From Planctomycetota bacterium (GTDB lineage Bacteria; Planctomycetota; B15-G4): a stretch of 64,000 bases of DNA. Of this stretch, positions 8,492 to 17,957 are shown piece by piece. The DNA lies in the NCBI GenBank assembly GCA_029259745.1, contig JAJDEO010000044.1, forward strand, positions 49,261-113,260, in the 5' to 3' direction. The translations under genes and the position numbers were made by a program. The notes under the pieces were generated by a model. That model did not search any database and was not told the origin of the DNA. It worked only from the letters and a program-made list of their open reading frames with translations. How positions within the stretch are numbered: the stretch's first letter is position 1; every line of letters begins with the position of its first letter.

Positions 8492-9904
8492 ATGATCCAG
8501 TTTGCGCCCTGGAAATCCGCCGCCGCCGCTCTCGCGCTGGCATGCCTCGCCGCTGTCTCCCCGCCTCGGGGTGATGTCGCGGCCTACGCCGAGGACGTCG
8601 ACACGATCCTGCGCGAAGCCGTCGCGCGGGGGCGTGCGTATGAGCGCCTGGTCGATCTCTGCACGACCGCGCCCCACCGCCTTTCGGGCTCGGCCGGCGC
8701 AGCCGCCGCCGTGGAGTGGGCGCGCCAAGAGATGATCGACATCGGCCTCGAGAACGTGCGCCTCGAACCTGTCACCGTGCCGCATTGGGAACGCGGGGAT
8801 GTCTGTCTGGTTCGCGTCGCCGAGCCCGCTGGGCTTGTCGGCGACGAGCTGACATCCATCACGCTCGGCAGCAGCGTGGCAACCCCGGAGTTCGGGCTGA
8901 CGGCCGAGGTCATCGAGGTCCAAAGCTTCGAAGAGCTCGCGGAACGCCGCGCCGAGGCCGACGGGAAGATCGTGTTCTTCAACCGACCCATGGACCCCGA
9001 GAGCATCAACACGTTCGCCGCGTACGGGGGAGCCGTCGGTCAGCGCTCCCGTGGCGCATCCGAGGCCGCCAAGGCCGGTGCCGTCGCCGCCCTCATCCGG
9101 TCGATGTCGACGCGCCTCGACGACGTCCCACACACCGGCAACATGAGTTACGCCGTGGGCGTGCCGAAGATCCCCACGGCCGCGCTGAGCACGGTCGCTT
9201 CCGAGCGCCTCTCGGACATGATCGAGGCCGGCGTGCCCGTGAAGCTGCACTTCCGCCAGAACCCCGTTTGGCATGCGGACAAGCCCTCGGCGAACGTTGT
9301 TGGTGAGATCGTCGGAACGACGTTCCCCGAGGAGATCCTCGTCGTCGGCGGGCACCTCGACGGGTGGGACGTCGGCCAGGGCGCGCACGACGACGGCGCC
9401 GGAACATGCGAGGCCTTCGAGGCCGCACGCCTGCTGCTCCAGCTCGGCCTGCGTCCCAAGCGCACGATCCGAGTCGTGGCGTTCATGAACGAGGAGAACG
9501 GACTCGCCGGCGGACGCGCATACCGCGAGCAGCACGCCGCCGAGATGCCCAACCACGTCTTCGCGCTCGAGTCCGACAGCGGCGGCTTCCGCCCGCGCGG
9601 ATTCACGACGACGGCCAAGGGTGACGCCAAGGCGATCCTCGACGAGATCGCAAAGCTTCTCGAGCCGGCCGACTGTGGCCTCATGCTGGACGGGCGCGGC
9701 GGAGCCGACATCGGGCCGATGCAGCTCGACGGCGTGTTGCTCGCCGGCCTGCGCCCGGACTCGAGCCGCTACTTCGACGTGCACCACTCGGAGAGCGACA
9801 CGCTCGCAACGGTCAACGACCGGGAGGTCAACCTCGCCGCCGGAGCGATGGCGGCGTTGCTGTACGTGATCGCCGACCTCGACGAGCGCCTTCCGCGCCG
9901 CTGA
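8492..9904 (+). CDS. Secreted M28-family zinc aminopeptidase with PA domain
   Basis: A 470-residue protein. I chose the ATG at 8492 because GGAG lies 8 bases upstream and the product then opens with a signal-peptide-like segment (MIQFAPWKSAAAALALACLA). Residues about 120-240 resemble a protease-associated (PA) insert (KIVFFNRPMDPE, AAKAGAVAALIRS). The catalytic part carries all M28 ligands in order: GGHLDGWD (His, Asp), HDDGAG (bridging Asp), FMNEENG (catalytic Glu and metal Glu), ESDSGGF (Asp) and HHSESDT (final His). The family consists of two-zinc exopeptidases that trim peptides, here probably in the periplasm or outside. The gene stands alone and converges on the porin gene, sharing the terminator at 9923-9959. 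Confidence 0.92.
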   Translation: MIQFAPWKSAAAALALACLAAVSPPRGDVAAYAEDVDTILREAVARGRAYERLVDLCTTAPHRLSGSAGAAAAVEWARQEMIDIGLENVRLEPVTVPHWERGDVCLVRVAEPAGLVGDELTSITLGSSVATPEFGLTAEVIEVQSFEELAERRAEADGKIVFFNRPMDPESINTFAAYGGAVGQRSRGASEAAKAGAVAALIRSMSTRLDDVPHTGNMSYAVGVPKIPTAALSTVASERLSDMIEAGVPVKLHFRQNPVWHADKPSANVVGEIVGTTFPEEILVVGGHLDGWDVGQGAHDDGAGTCEAFEAARLLLQLGLRPKRTIRVVAFMNEENGLAGGRAYREQHAAEMPNHVFALESDSGGFRPRGFTTTAKGDAKAILDEIAKLLEPADCGLMLDGRGGADIGPMQLDGVLLAGLRPDSSRYFDVHHSESDTLATVNDREVNLAAGAMAALLYVIADLDERLPRR

Positions 9905-9922
9905 AACGCGTCACCCATGCGA

Positions 9923-9959
9923 AGCGCCCGGCACCCTCGTCCAGAGGATGCCGGGCGCT
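9923..9959. terminator. Bidirectional terminator between the M28 peptidase and porin genes
   Basis: A 16-bp stem with one mismatch (AGCGCCCGGCA at 9923 onward against TGCCGGGCGCT ending 9959) closes a 5-base loop. It sits between two convergent stop codons, 18 bases after the peptidase stop and about 37 bases beyond the porin stop. Confidence 0.75.
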
Positions 9960-9996
9960 CACGTGTTGCGGCCCGCGTTCAAGACGCGGAGATCAG

Positions 9997-11406
9997 CTAG
10001 AAGTCGATCTGAAGCCGCGCGGCGATGATGCGAGCATCACCGTCGACCGTACCGCCGATGTCGTCCACGTCGGAGAGGATGTAGTTGACCAGAACGCGCA
10101 CGTTGCGGCTCAAGTACCAGTTGAGACCGAGCGTGTGGTTGGCCATCTCGCCACCCGTGACCACACCGTCTTCGAGATCGAGCATCGAGTAGCGGTAGGC
10201 CACTTCGACCGCACCGTTGCCCGTCGCGTCCTTGCCGACTGCCGGCTCGTTCGGGACGACGCGCGTGAACTTGCCGCCCTTGTATGCGCGGTGCTCGCCG
10301 GTCAGGAAGTAGCTGACGAACCCGTACGTGCCGCTGAAGTTCGGGTCGTCGGCCGCTTCGCTGTCGACCATGACGTCGATGTGCTCGGCCTGAACCGAGA
10401 ACGGTCCGTTGACCATCGCGAACTCGAAGCCGTACTGCTGGATCTCGTCGGCATCGAACGTGCCCGTGTCCACGAAACGCTGGAGCTGGTGGTTCTCAGG
10501 ACGCTCGCGGTAGCGAAACATGCCGTCGTCGGGCTTGCGGTGCGAGTACGAGGCACCGAGGTGCACGAGCTCACGACCACCGTCTTCGTTGACGACCGCA
10601 CCTGCGACACGCGTGGTCACGGCGACTTCGCCGTCGCCGTCGTCGTCACCGAAGCTGTCGGACTCGCGGAAGACACCAAACTGGAAGACACCGGCGCCTT
10701 CGCAGATCTCCTTGGCGATCTGGATACCTGTGCTGCGCCCGGGGGCGAAGACGCTCGGCGAAGCGCTCTCGAGGAACGTGAAGTAGTTGCTCGACATCAG
10801 CGCTTCGAGGCCGAACGGCTCCTTCTGCTGACCGACGGTCAACGAGTCGACGAACGGGACATCCTTGAAGCGGACATACATGTCCTTGAAGTTGGCATCG
10901 CCGCCGGCAAAGTCGTACTGCGCCTTGAACTCGACGTCGTCGCCGTACTCACCGGTGATGTAGACGCGAGCGCGGCGGAACTCCGTGCCGTCCTCGAGGT
11001 CGCCCAGCTCGGCTTCGAGATCCGAATCGGCGCTCGAGAACTGGTAGTCGTTGTGGATGCGACCGCCGACGCGGTACTTGAAGCCGTCGCCTTCGATGCG
11101 TAGGCCGTCCTTGTGATAGACCTTCACGGCGCGCGCCTGCGCCGCGTCGAGGCGTGCCTCGAGCCGCGAGATCGCAGCCGACATCTCGAGGTTCGGCGTC
11201 ACCGCCCCCTCCAGACTCTCGATCCGCTGGCGAAGCCGGGCAAGTTCGGCGGCCATGTCGGCCACCGTTGTGTCTTGATCTGCGTCGACGGCGGCGGGTT
11301 TCGCGCCGGGGAGCAGCGAACTGGCGGCCAACATGTCGTTGGCGCTCGCCGTGCCGATCGACAGCGCTGCAATGCAGGCCGCTGTCCAGGGGATGGTGCT
11401 ATTCAC
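9997..11406 (-). CDS. Phosphate-selective porin O/P family outer-membrane channel
   Basis: A 469-residue porin starting at a GTG (11406) with a signal peptide ending near ASA. Residues about 45-90 form a short coiled coil (LARLRQRIESLEGAV, RLEARLDAAQAR) as in many OprO/OprP-like porins. After it comes a beta-barrel: VGGRIHNDYQ, FRRARVYITGEYGDDVEFKAQYDF, VGQQKEPFGLEALMSS and the C-terminal strand ARLQIDF ending in Phe, which is the BAM-recognition residue. These are hallmarks of the Porin_O_P family, which gives phosphate or pyrophosphate selective diffusion. It lies just downstream of phoU on the same strand with a 409-bp spacer, so it is probably a separately promoted member of the Pho regulon. 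Confidence 0.9.
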   Translation of the reverse strand: MNSTIPWTAACIAALSIGTASANDMLAASSLLPGAKPAAVDADQDTTVADMAAELARLRQRIESLEGAVTPNLEMSAAISRLEARLDAAQARAVKVYHKDGLRIEGDGFKYRVGGRIHNDYQFSSADSDLEAELGDLEDGTEFRRARVYITGEYGDDVEFKAQYDFAGGDANFKDMYVRFKDVPFVDSLTVGQQKEPFGLEALMSSNYFTFLESASPSVFAPGRSTGIQIAKEICEGAGVFQFGVFRESDSFGDDDGDGEVAVTTRVAGAVVNEDGGRELVHLGASYSHRKPDDGMFRYRERPENHQLQRFVDTGTFDADEIQQYGFEFAMVNGPFSVQAEHIDVMVDSEAADDPNFSGTYGFVSYFLTGEHRAYKGGKFTRVVPNEPAVGKDATGNGAVEVAYRYSMLDLEDGVVTGGEMANHTLGLNWYLSRNVRVLVNYILSDVDDIGGTVDGDARIIAARLQIDF

Positions 11407-11815
11407 GCTGCCTCACTCCGAGAAGCGAACTTGGTCGAGAGACGTGCGCGAACTCCTCGATCCGCGCCCGTCACGATCTGCCCGATCATCCCGTCTCAAC
11501 GCGGGAACATCATCGGAACGGGTGTGTCTTCGGTGAATCTCGCGCAGAATCGCATCGCCGAGGGGAGGGCGGATGCGCGCGGGACAGACCAATCCACGTC
11601 TTCTGACATCGGCGCGGAGAGCGAATCCTGAAGGTGCGATCGGGTCTCAACCTCGGGCCGGCGCGATGGCGGTCTTTCAGACGGCCTCCGCGCGCTGCGC
11701 AGCTCGCGCGTTCGCCAACGATTTCGCCACCTGGCGGCCCATCTGAAATATCGACACGCACGCATGCGTTCACTGTGCGACGGTGAAACTTTCTTCGTCG
11801 ACACGCCGGTTTCCG
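11407..11815. other. Intergenic region (409 bp) between phoU and the porin
   Basis: This region holds the promoter of the porin (start 11406) and the 3' flank of phoU. I looked for a PhoB box (two 7-mers related to CTGTCAT) and found no convincing match. No coding frame or stable RNA is evident. Confidence 0.45.
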
Positions 11816-12508
11816 TCACCCGTCCGGGTCGACGGCGCTCTTCCGCTCCTTCAGCGCCGCGTGGTGACGCAGCACGACGGCCTCCACCATGAACACGACG
11901 TCCTCGCCGATGTTCGTCGCGAGGTCTGCCACGCGCTCGAGGTTGCGGGACGCGGAGATCAGCAGCGTTGCCGTCTCGACCGACATCGGGTCCTCCTTCA
12001 TCCGCGCCTCGAGCAGATCGAAATGGTGACGGTGGATGTCGTCGACGATGTCGTCGCGCACGAGCACGTCGCGGGCGAGTTGCGCGTCGGCGCGGATCAG
12101 AGCATTGAGCGCGTCGCGCAGCATGCCGCGCGTGGTCGTCGTCATCTCTTCGAAGCGCAGCGGCTCGTCGAGCGGCGGGTAGCCCTCGAGGTCGAGCACG
12201 CGCTGAGCGATGTTCGAGGCGAGGTCGCCGATCCGTTCGAGGTCGTTGACGATCTTCATCGACGCCGTGACGAAGCGCAGGTCGCCGGCGACGGGCTGGT
12301 GCAGCGCCAGGATCTTGAGGCAGTCGTCGTCGAGCTCGAGCTCCATGAGATCGATCTCGGTGTCGTCCGCGATCACAATGCGCGCAAGGTCTGCGCGATG
12401 TTGCACGAGGGCCTTCGTCGCAGCGCGCAGGGAATCCTCGACTTTGCTCCCCATCCCCAAGATCGCCTTCTTGAGGCTGGCGAGGTCACGGTGCATGTGG
12501 CTCGTCAT
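11816..12508 (-). CDS. phoU: Phosphate signalling protein PhoU
   Basis: A 230-residue cytoplasmic protein with the two symmetrical three-helix PhoU domains. The metal-binding motifs are visible in each half: DLERIGDLASNIAQR near residue 85-100 and NLERVADLATNIGEDVVF near 190-205, matching the E/DxxxD pattern that binds iron/zinc clusters. PhoU links the PstSCAB transporter to PhoR and keeps the Pho regulon off when phosphate is plentiful. It is the last gene of the phoB-to-phoU run, 31 bases after pstB. The start at 12508 has AGGAG about 7 bases upstream, and a dyad (CAGCTCG-TG-CGAGCTG, 12521-12536) occupies the pstB-phoU gap. Confidence 0.95.
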   Translation of the reverse strand: MTSHMHRDLASLKKAILGMGSKVEDSLRAATKALVQHRADLARIVIADDTEIDLMELELDDDCLKILALHQPVAGDLRFVTASMKIVNDLERIGDLASNIAQRVLDLEGYPPLDEPLRFEEMTTTTRGMLRDALNALIRADAQLARDVLVRDDIVDDIHRHHFDLLEARMKEDPMSVETATLLISASRNLERVADLATNIGEDVVFMVEAVVLRHHAALKERKSAVDPDG

Positions 12509-12539
12509 TGCGTTCTCCTGCAGCTCGTGCGAGCTGTCG

Positions 12540-13469
12540 TCAACCGAAGCGACCGGTGATGTAGTCTTCCGTCTCCTGCCGATGAGGTGACGTGAAGATA
12601 TCCTGCGTCGGACCAGCCTCGATCAGGTAGCCACGGTACATGAACGCCGTGAAGTCACTCGTGCGCGAGGCCTGCTGCATGTTGTGCGTGACGATCAGCA
12701 CGGTGTAAGAGCCGCGCAGTTCGTCGATCAGCTCCTCGATCCGACCGGTCGCGATCGGGTCGAGCGCCGAACACGGTTCGTCCATGAGGAGCACCTCCGG
12801 CTCGGCGGCCACGGCGCGTGCGATGCACAGGCGCTGCTGCTGACCGCCGGAGAGGCCGAGCGCGCTGTCCTTCAGACGGTCCTTCGCCTCGTCCCAGAGT
12901 GCCGCATGCCGCAGGCTCTTCTCACAGACCTCGGCGAGCACGGCCTTGTCGCGCTCGCCGTCGATGCGCAGCGGGTAGATCACGTTCTCGTAGATGCTCA
13001 TCGGGAACGGGTTGGGCTTCTGGAACACCATGCCCATACGCTTGCGCAACTCGATGACATCGACGCTCGGGCCGTAGATCGACTCGCCCTCGAGGATCAT
13101 CTCGCCCTCGGTGCGCACGCCGTCGATGAGGTCGTTCATGCGGTTGACGGAGCGCAGCAGCGTGCTCTTGCCGCAACCGGACGGGCCGATGAGCGACGTG
13201 ACCTGGTGGCGCGGAAGCCCGATGTTGACATCGAACAGCGCCTGCGCGGTTCCGCCGTAGAACAGGTTGAAGTCGCGCACCTCGAGAACATGGTCGGCGG
13301 CGCGCAACGACTTGTGGATCTCGGTCTCGACGCGTTCTCCGCGATCGATGGCCTCGAGAAGCGAGTCGGCAGCAGCGCGCCGTTGGATCGGGTCGTCGAT
13401 GATCACTGGCGGTTGGCCACGAGCGGGGAGAGTGAAGGGCTTCGTGGGTTTCGTGGTGGACGTGTCCAT
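12540..13469 (-). CDS. pstB: Phosphate ABC transporter ATP-binding protein PstB
   Basis: A 309-residue ABC ATPase that powers phosphate import with PstA and PstC. Walker A is GPSGCGKST at residues 95-103, the signature is LSGGQQQR, Walker B is [13 protein letters not shown] and the switch His is in [21 protein letters not shown] just after the Q-loop is diagnostic for PstB. An N-terminal extension of about 60 residues precedes the usual PstB start (VRDFNLFYG) and is poorly conserved in composition. The start codon overlaps the pstA stop by one base (TGATG) with AGGAAGGA upstream, so the two are translationally coupled. Confidence 0.97.
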   Translation of the reverse strand: MDTSTTKPTKPFTLPARGQPPVIIDDPIQRRAAADSLLEAIDRGERVETEIHKSLRAADHVLEVRDFNLFYGGTAQALFDVNIGLPRHQVTSLIGPSGCGKSTLLRSVNRMNDLIDGVRTEGEMILEGESIYGPSVDVIELRKRMGMVFQKPNPFPMSIYENVIYPLRIDGERDKAVLAEVCEKSLRHAALWDEAKDRLKDSALGLSGGQQQRLCIARAVAAEPEVLLMDEPCSALDPIATGRIEELIDELRGSYTVLIVTHNMQQASRTSDFTAFMYRGYLIEAGPTQDIFTSPHRQETEDYITGRFG

Positions 13470-15205
13470 CAGATCCTTCCTGTGCCGAAGCGGCGGTTCA
13501 ATCGACTGCGTACACCGATCGCGGCCACGTTGAGGAGGACGACGATTGAGATGAGCAACAACGTCGTCGTGAAGACCATCGGCTTGGCGGCCTCGGAGTT
13601 CTGACTCTGGAACCCGAGGTCGTAGATGTGGAAGCCGAGATGCATGAAACTGCGTTCGAGGTGGACGAACGGCGCGACACCGTCGACCGGGAGTTCGGGG
13701 GCGAGCTTGACTGCGCCGACGATCATCAGCGGGGCCACTTCACCAGCACCGCGCGCGATGGCGAGGATGACACCCGTCATGATGCCCGGCGCCGCACGCG
13801 GCAGGACGATGCGTCGGATCGTCTGCCACTTGCTCGCACCGCAGGCGTAGCTACCTTCGCGCATCGAGTTCGGCACGGCGGCGAGCGCCTCTTCCGTCGC
13901 AACGATGACGACCGGTAGCGTGAGCAGCGAGAGCGTGAGCGAAGCCCACATGATCCCGCCCGTTCCGAAGTGCGCCGACGGGAGCCGCTCGTAGTAGAAG
14001 AGTTCGTCGATGCGCGCGCCGACGATGTAGCAGAAGAAGCCGAGCCCGAAGACGCCGAAGACGATGCTCGGCACGCCCGCCAGGTTGTTGACGGCAATGC
14101 GGACGATGCTGACGAGCACGCCTTGCTTGGCATACTCGCGCAGATAGAGCGCCGCGAGCACACCGAAGGGAACGACGAAGATCGTCATGATCAGCGTCAT
14201 CATCACCGTGCCGAAGATGGCCGGCAGAACGCCGCCCTCGCTGTTCGACTCGCGCGGCTCGGCCGTCAGGAACTCACCCCAGCGGCTTCCGTAGACGCCC
14301 CACTTGTCGACCGTCGTCAGCATGTTCGCCGGCACGGCGCGGACGATTCCCTCGACATCGAGCGGAACTTCCTCGCCGTCCGCCGTTGCCATGACGATGC
14401 GGTAGCCTTCGTTCTGCGTATCGAGATCGTCGACGATCGCGCGCAGCTCTGCGTACTCCGCTTCGTACCCTTGGGCCAGCTCGTCGGCCGCCGCGCTCGC
14501 GGCGCGATACTCGGGCGATTCGAAGCCATGGTCCAGCCCGACACGACGCACGCTCAGACGCGCCGCCTCGAGCGTGTGGTTCACTTTGCCGACGTCGTGC
14601 TTCTCGATGTCGCGCGCGCGCTCCCAGCGGTCGCGCACCGTCTCGTGGTGTTCCTCGAACGCGGCCCAAGCGGCCTCGGCGCCCTCGGCAACGCGCTCGT
14701 CGCCGATCTCGAACGCGACCGGCGTGCCGTAGAAGCGCCCCCATTCGAGCCGCTCGATCAGCACGGCAAACTCGGGCGTCGTCGCCTCGAGGATCTCGGC
14801 GTTGTCGATCCACCGGAAGTGGACTCCCGTGATGTCGAAGTTGCCGACGCGCACTTCGGTGCGCAGCTTCGCAGCCTCGTCGGGATCGGCACCCTCGGCG
14901 GCCGGGATCTCCTGCACGCGCGTGACCTCGCCGAGCACGGCGCTGCCGTCGTGCAACTTCAGCTCGTGAAGCGGTCCGGGCCAGAAGGTCCCGAAGCCCA
15001 TGCGCAGGACGAGTGCCATCAGTCCGATGATCATGAACAGCGCGAGCACGAGGCTGCCGCCCGACAGCCACACCATCGGCTCGCCGTGGGCGAACAGCGA
15101 CGTCAGGCGCTTCCTCGAGCGACCACGCAGACGCACCGAATCGTTCGCCGGTGGCGCCGCGCCATCGGAGCTGCGCGTCGTTCCAGGGGGTTCGGCAATA
15201 CTCAC
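13469..15205 (-). CDS. pstA: Phosphate ABC transporter permease PstA, long form
   Basis: A 578-residue inner-membrane permease. The start is the GTG at 15203-15205, which overlaps the pstC stop in a GTGA arrangement; any longer frame reads antisense-quality sequence. An N-terminal cytosolic tail is followed by one membrane span ([18 protein letters not shown], about residues 48-66). Then comes a periplasmic domain of roughly 200 residues with a helical middle (about 170-240), and then the canonical five-span permease core, with the EAA loop [20 protein letters not shown] that docks on PstB. Ordinary PstA proteins are about 280-300 residues; the extra domain resembles the long PstA type known from pseudomonads and vibrios (DUF3333-like), and pairs with a similarly enlarged PstC. 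Confidence 0.93.
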   Translation of the reverse strand: MSIAEPPGTTRSSDGAAPPANDSVRLRGRSRKRLTSLFAHGEPMVWLSGGSLVLALFMIIGLMALVLRMGFGTFWPGPLHELKLHDGSAVLGEVTRVQEIPAAEGADPDEAAKLRTEVRVGNFDITGVHFRWIDNAEILEATTPEFAVLIERLEWGRFYGTPVAFEIGDERVAEGAEAAWAAFEEHHETVRDRWERARDIEKHDVGKVNHTLEAARLSVRRVGLDHGFESPEYRAASAAADELAQGYEAEYAELRAIVDDLDTQNEGYRIVMATADGEEVPLDVEGIVRAVPANMLTTVDKWGVYGSRWGEFLTAEPRESNSEGGVLPAIFGTVMMTLIMTIFVVPFGVLAALYLREYAKQGVLVSIVRIAVNNLAGVPSIVFGVFGLGFFCYIVGARIDELFYYERLPSAHFGTGGIMWASLTLSLLTLPVVIVATEEALAAVPNSMREGSYACGASKWQTIRRIVLPRAAPGIMTGVILAIARGAGEVAPLMIVGAVKLAPELPVDGVAPFVHLERSFMHLGFHIYDLGFQSQNSEAAKPMVFTTTLLLISIVVLLNVAAIGVRSRLNRRFGTGRI

Positions 15206-17820
15206 AGTTCGACGGCCTTCTTGCGGAAGCGGAGACGCACGATTTCGGCCAGCGTGTTGATGACGAACGTCATCGCGAACAGCGTCAGTGCCGCGAGGAA
15301 CAATGTGCGGTAGAGAGTTCCGCTCTTGACGGCCTCGGGCAGCTCGACCGCGATCGTCGCCGACAGCGTGCGGAAGCCGTTGAAGAGGTTCGCCTCCATG
15401 ATCGGCGTGTTGCCCGCCGCCATGAGCACGATCATCGTTTCGCCGACCGCGCGACCGAGGCCGATCATGATCGCGGAGAAGAGCCCGCTCGTGGCCGTCG
15501 GCACGACGACGCGCACGGCCGTCTGCCACTTCGTCGCACCCGTCGCGAGTGATGCCGCGCGCAGGTGATCGGGCACCGCCGAGAGGGCGTCTTCGGCCAG
15601 CGTGTAGATGATGGGGATGATCGCGAAGCCCATGACGAAACCGACGATCAGCGAGTTTCGCTGCACGTAGGTGCCGAGCGGCGCGAAGCTCGCGGTGCCG
15701 ATCTGCGGACCGGTGCGCGGGTCGGCTCCGAAGGCTTCGAGCGAAGCGCTGACGATCATCGCCAGCGCGAAAGTCACCACGACGCACGCCGCGAAGCGGA
15801 TGAGGTCGATGAGTGCGACGCGCGAGTGCGTCCAGCCCGCCGAGATCGATCGCACCCAGGGCGTCAGGTAGCGGCTCGACAGGAACATCGTGGCCACGCC
15901 GCAGATCGGCAGGAACAAGATGACCCAACCGCCGTACCCCGAACCCTGCTGGTTGTCGAGCCAGGAGACGAGATCCCCGCCGAACAGCAGGCTCTCCACC
16001 ACGGGCCCGAGCGTGTATGCGAAGAGCGCCCCGAGCGGGATGCAGATGCCGATGGCGGCCAGACGCGGAAAGCCCGCGAGCCGCGAAGCCGTCGTGCGCG
16101 GAAGCAGCTGCCAGAGATAGGCACCGAGCAGCCATGTCATGGGAATCACGGCGAAGGCTGCGAGGGTCGCGGGCACGACGCTTTCGACGATGTTCGCGAG
16201 CCAGAGCGCTGCGAGGAAACCGAGCACGACGCTCGGCAAGCTCGCCATCATCTCGATCACCTGCTTGACGCGCGCCTTGGCACGCTTGGCCATGAACTCG
16301 CTGGTGTAGATCGCGGCGAGGAGAGCGATCGGGATGCTGAAGAACATCGCGTAGAGCGTGCCCTTGAGCGTGCCGAAGATCAGCGGCATGAGCCCGAGCT
16401 TGGGCTCGAAGGCGTCCTCGCCGCCGGTCGACTGCCAGGTATGCGAACCCGACGCATCGCCTTCGTACCAGACCTTGCCGAGCAGCGACGCGATCGTCGA
16501 CTCGGGATGGTCGTTCTCGATGTCCCAGCGATGCAGTTCACCGTCGGCGATGGCATAGACGGCGTTGTCGCGCGGGGCGAGCAGGACGCTGTCGATGGAC
16601 CCCGCCGCCTCGACGCGCGCCAGCTCGCGGCCGCTCGTCATGTGCATGACCTGCACGAGCCCGTCGTCGTGGCCAGCGGCAAACGTGCGGCTGCGCCGCG
16701 ACGCCCCGACCGCCGTGAGCGGACTGCTCGGCGACTCGAACTCGTGTGCGCGAACGAGGACGCGCTTGCCGTCGCTGTCGTCACGGAGCGCGGGAAACCA
16801 ACCGGCGACGCGCCCTTCGTCGTCACCGACCACCAGCGACGTGCCACCGATCAGGAACTCGAGCGCCGCGAGTTCGCTGCTGCCCTCGACGACGTCGGGC
16901 GACTCTTCGAGCGTCGGGTTCTCGAAGTCGAAGGCCGAGAAACGCGAGACGCGACCGTCGTCCCAGGCGACGTAGACGGCATCGCCGAGATCCGAGACGC
17001 GAACATGCGACGGCCGCTTGCCACTCTCGACGCCGCGGTACGGAAGCGTCGTCGTCTTGAGCGTCGAGGTCGTCTTGCCGGAGAGCATGTTGCGGCGCAC
17101 GCGCACCTTCGAGAGACCGAGCGTCCCGTCATCGGTGAGCTGCACGACGATCGTGCCCGTCCGTGACACCGTGTGGTCGATCACCACGACGGCCGAACCG
17201 TCCGTGCCCGTCGCGGGCTCGCGGAACTCGCTCTCGATCGAGTGCACGCGCAGCTGTCCCTCGAGCGTGCGGTAGACGATCGCGTCGTCCCACACGCGCG
17301 AGTCGCCGATCTTGAGGTCGTCCAACTCCGGTGGAATGTCAGACGTGATGAAGTCGACTTCGAACGTCAGCGTCCCGAGCTGAATCGACCCATCCGTGAA
17401 ACCCGCCGCGACGTGGCCGTCCTGCAGCGTGACATCGACGGCGGTCGGAACCCGGTCGCCGTACGGCCGACTGCGCTGCAAAACCGTCCCCGTTGCGACC
17501 TCGAACGTGACGAACTCGACGTTGTCGACCAGCGCCCAACCGAGCAGCTGATCTTCGTCGACACGCATCTGGCTGACAGCCGGGGCGTGGCCGTCGTCGG
17601 TGAGCCGGCTCAGCGGCCAGCTCGAGTGTTCCCCGACGGATGCGCCCCGGAACAGCGGCATCACGACAGCAACGAGGAACAAGAAGATGGTCGAGACGGC
17701 GACGATCGTGCCGAACCCGCCCATCGTGATGAGCACGCGCGAAACGACCTCGCCGACCTTGACCGAAGTCTTGGTCTTCCGATTGCGCTTCCAGCCCGTG
17801 ATCTGTGCCTTCTCAGCCAT
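15202..17820 (-). CDS. pstC: Phosphate ABC transporter permease PstC with large periplasmic propeller-like insert
   Basis: An 872-residue permease, about three times the usual PstC length. The first membrane span (about residues 28-52, FGTIVAVSTIFLFLVAVVMPLF) is followed by a periplasmic stretch of about 400 residues (60-460) made of repeated beta-rich segments with WD40-like character (VYVAWDDGRVSRF, VVGDDEGRVAGWF, FAAGHDDGLVQVMHM). The C-terminal 400 residues are the transmembrane core: EFMAKRAKARVKQVIEMMASLPSVVLGF, then the EAA loop EDALSAVPDHLRAASLATGATKWQ and GRAVGETMIVLMAAGN. Extended PstC proteins are known in gammaproteobacteria, but here the insert looks like a full propeller. It could gate PstS docking or sense something outside; that is inference. 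Confidence 0.92.
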   Translation of the reverse strand: MAEKAQITGWKRNRKTKTSVKVGEVVSRVLITMGGFGTIVAVSTIFLFLVAVVMPLFRGASVGEHSSWPLSRLTDDGHAPAVSQMRVDEDQLLGWALVDNVEFVTFEVATGTVLQRSRPYGDRVPTAVDVTLQDGHVAAGFTDGSIQLGTLTFEVDFITSDIPPELDDLKIGDSRVWDDAIVYRTLEGQLRVHSIESEFREPATGTDGSAVVVIDHTVSRTGTIVVQLTDDGTLGLSKVRVRRNMLSGKTTSTLKTTTLPYRGVESGKRPSHVRVSDLGDAVYVAWDDGRVSRFSAFDFENPTLEESPDVVEGSSELAALEFLIGGTSLVVGDDEGRVAGWFPALRDDSDGKRVLVRAHEFESPSSPLTAVGASRRSRTFAAGHDDGLVQVMHMTSGRELARVEAAGSIDSVLLAPRDNAVYAIADGELHRWDIENDHPESTIASLLGKVWYEGDASGSHTWQSTGGEDAFEPKLGLMPLIFGTLKGTLYAMFFSIPIALLAAIYTSEFMAKRAKARVKQVIEMMASLPSVVLGFLAALWLANIVESVVPATLAAFAVIPMTWLLGAYLWQLLPRTTASRLAGFPRLAAIGICIPLGALFAYTLGPVVESLLFGGDLVSWLDNQQGSGYGGWVILFLPICGVATMFLSSRYLTPWVRSISAGWTHSRVALIDLIRFAACVVVTFALAMIVSASLEAFGADPRTGPQIGTASFAPLGTYVQRNSLIVGFVMGFAIIPIIYTLAEDALSAVPDHLRAASLATGATKWQTAVRVVVPTATSGLFSAIMIGLGRAVGETMIVLMAAGNTPIMEANLFNGFRTLSATIAVELPEAVKSGTLYRTLFLAALTLFAMTFVINTLAEIVRLRFRKKAVEL

Positions 17821-17857
17821 GAACCTGACCTTCAGGGCCCCGAGAGAGACGGCACGA

Positions 17858-17886
17858 CCCGGAAGCGGTCAACGACCGCCTCCGGG
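17858..17886 (-). promoter_or_regulatory. Strong stem-loop between pstS and pstC
   Basis: CCCGGA-a-GCGGTC pairs with GACCGC-c-TCCGGG: 12 base pairs and one mismatch around a 3-base loop (AAC), inside the 137-bp gap between the pstS stop (17958) and the pstC start (17820). A hairpin at this place can stop most transcripts after pstS or protect the 3' end of its mRNA, giving more binding protein than permease. There is no U-tract, which favours partial termination or mRNA stabilisation. Confidence 0.7.
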
Positions 17887-17957
17887 CTCGGGTCCGCCAA
17901 GACAAGTGATGCACCCGGTAAGCGCGACCCGCCCACGCGGAGGAACATCGAATCCAA

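Noticed and set aside
15206..16135. 310-codon N-terminal extension of pstA
   Set aside because: It is an out-of-frame reading of the conserved pstC core and has no PstA-like features; the GTGA overlap start at 15205 is preferred.
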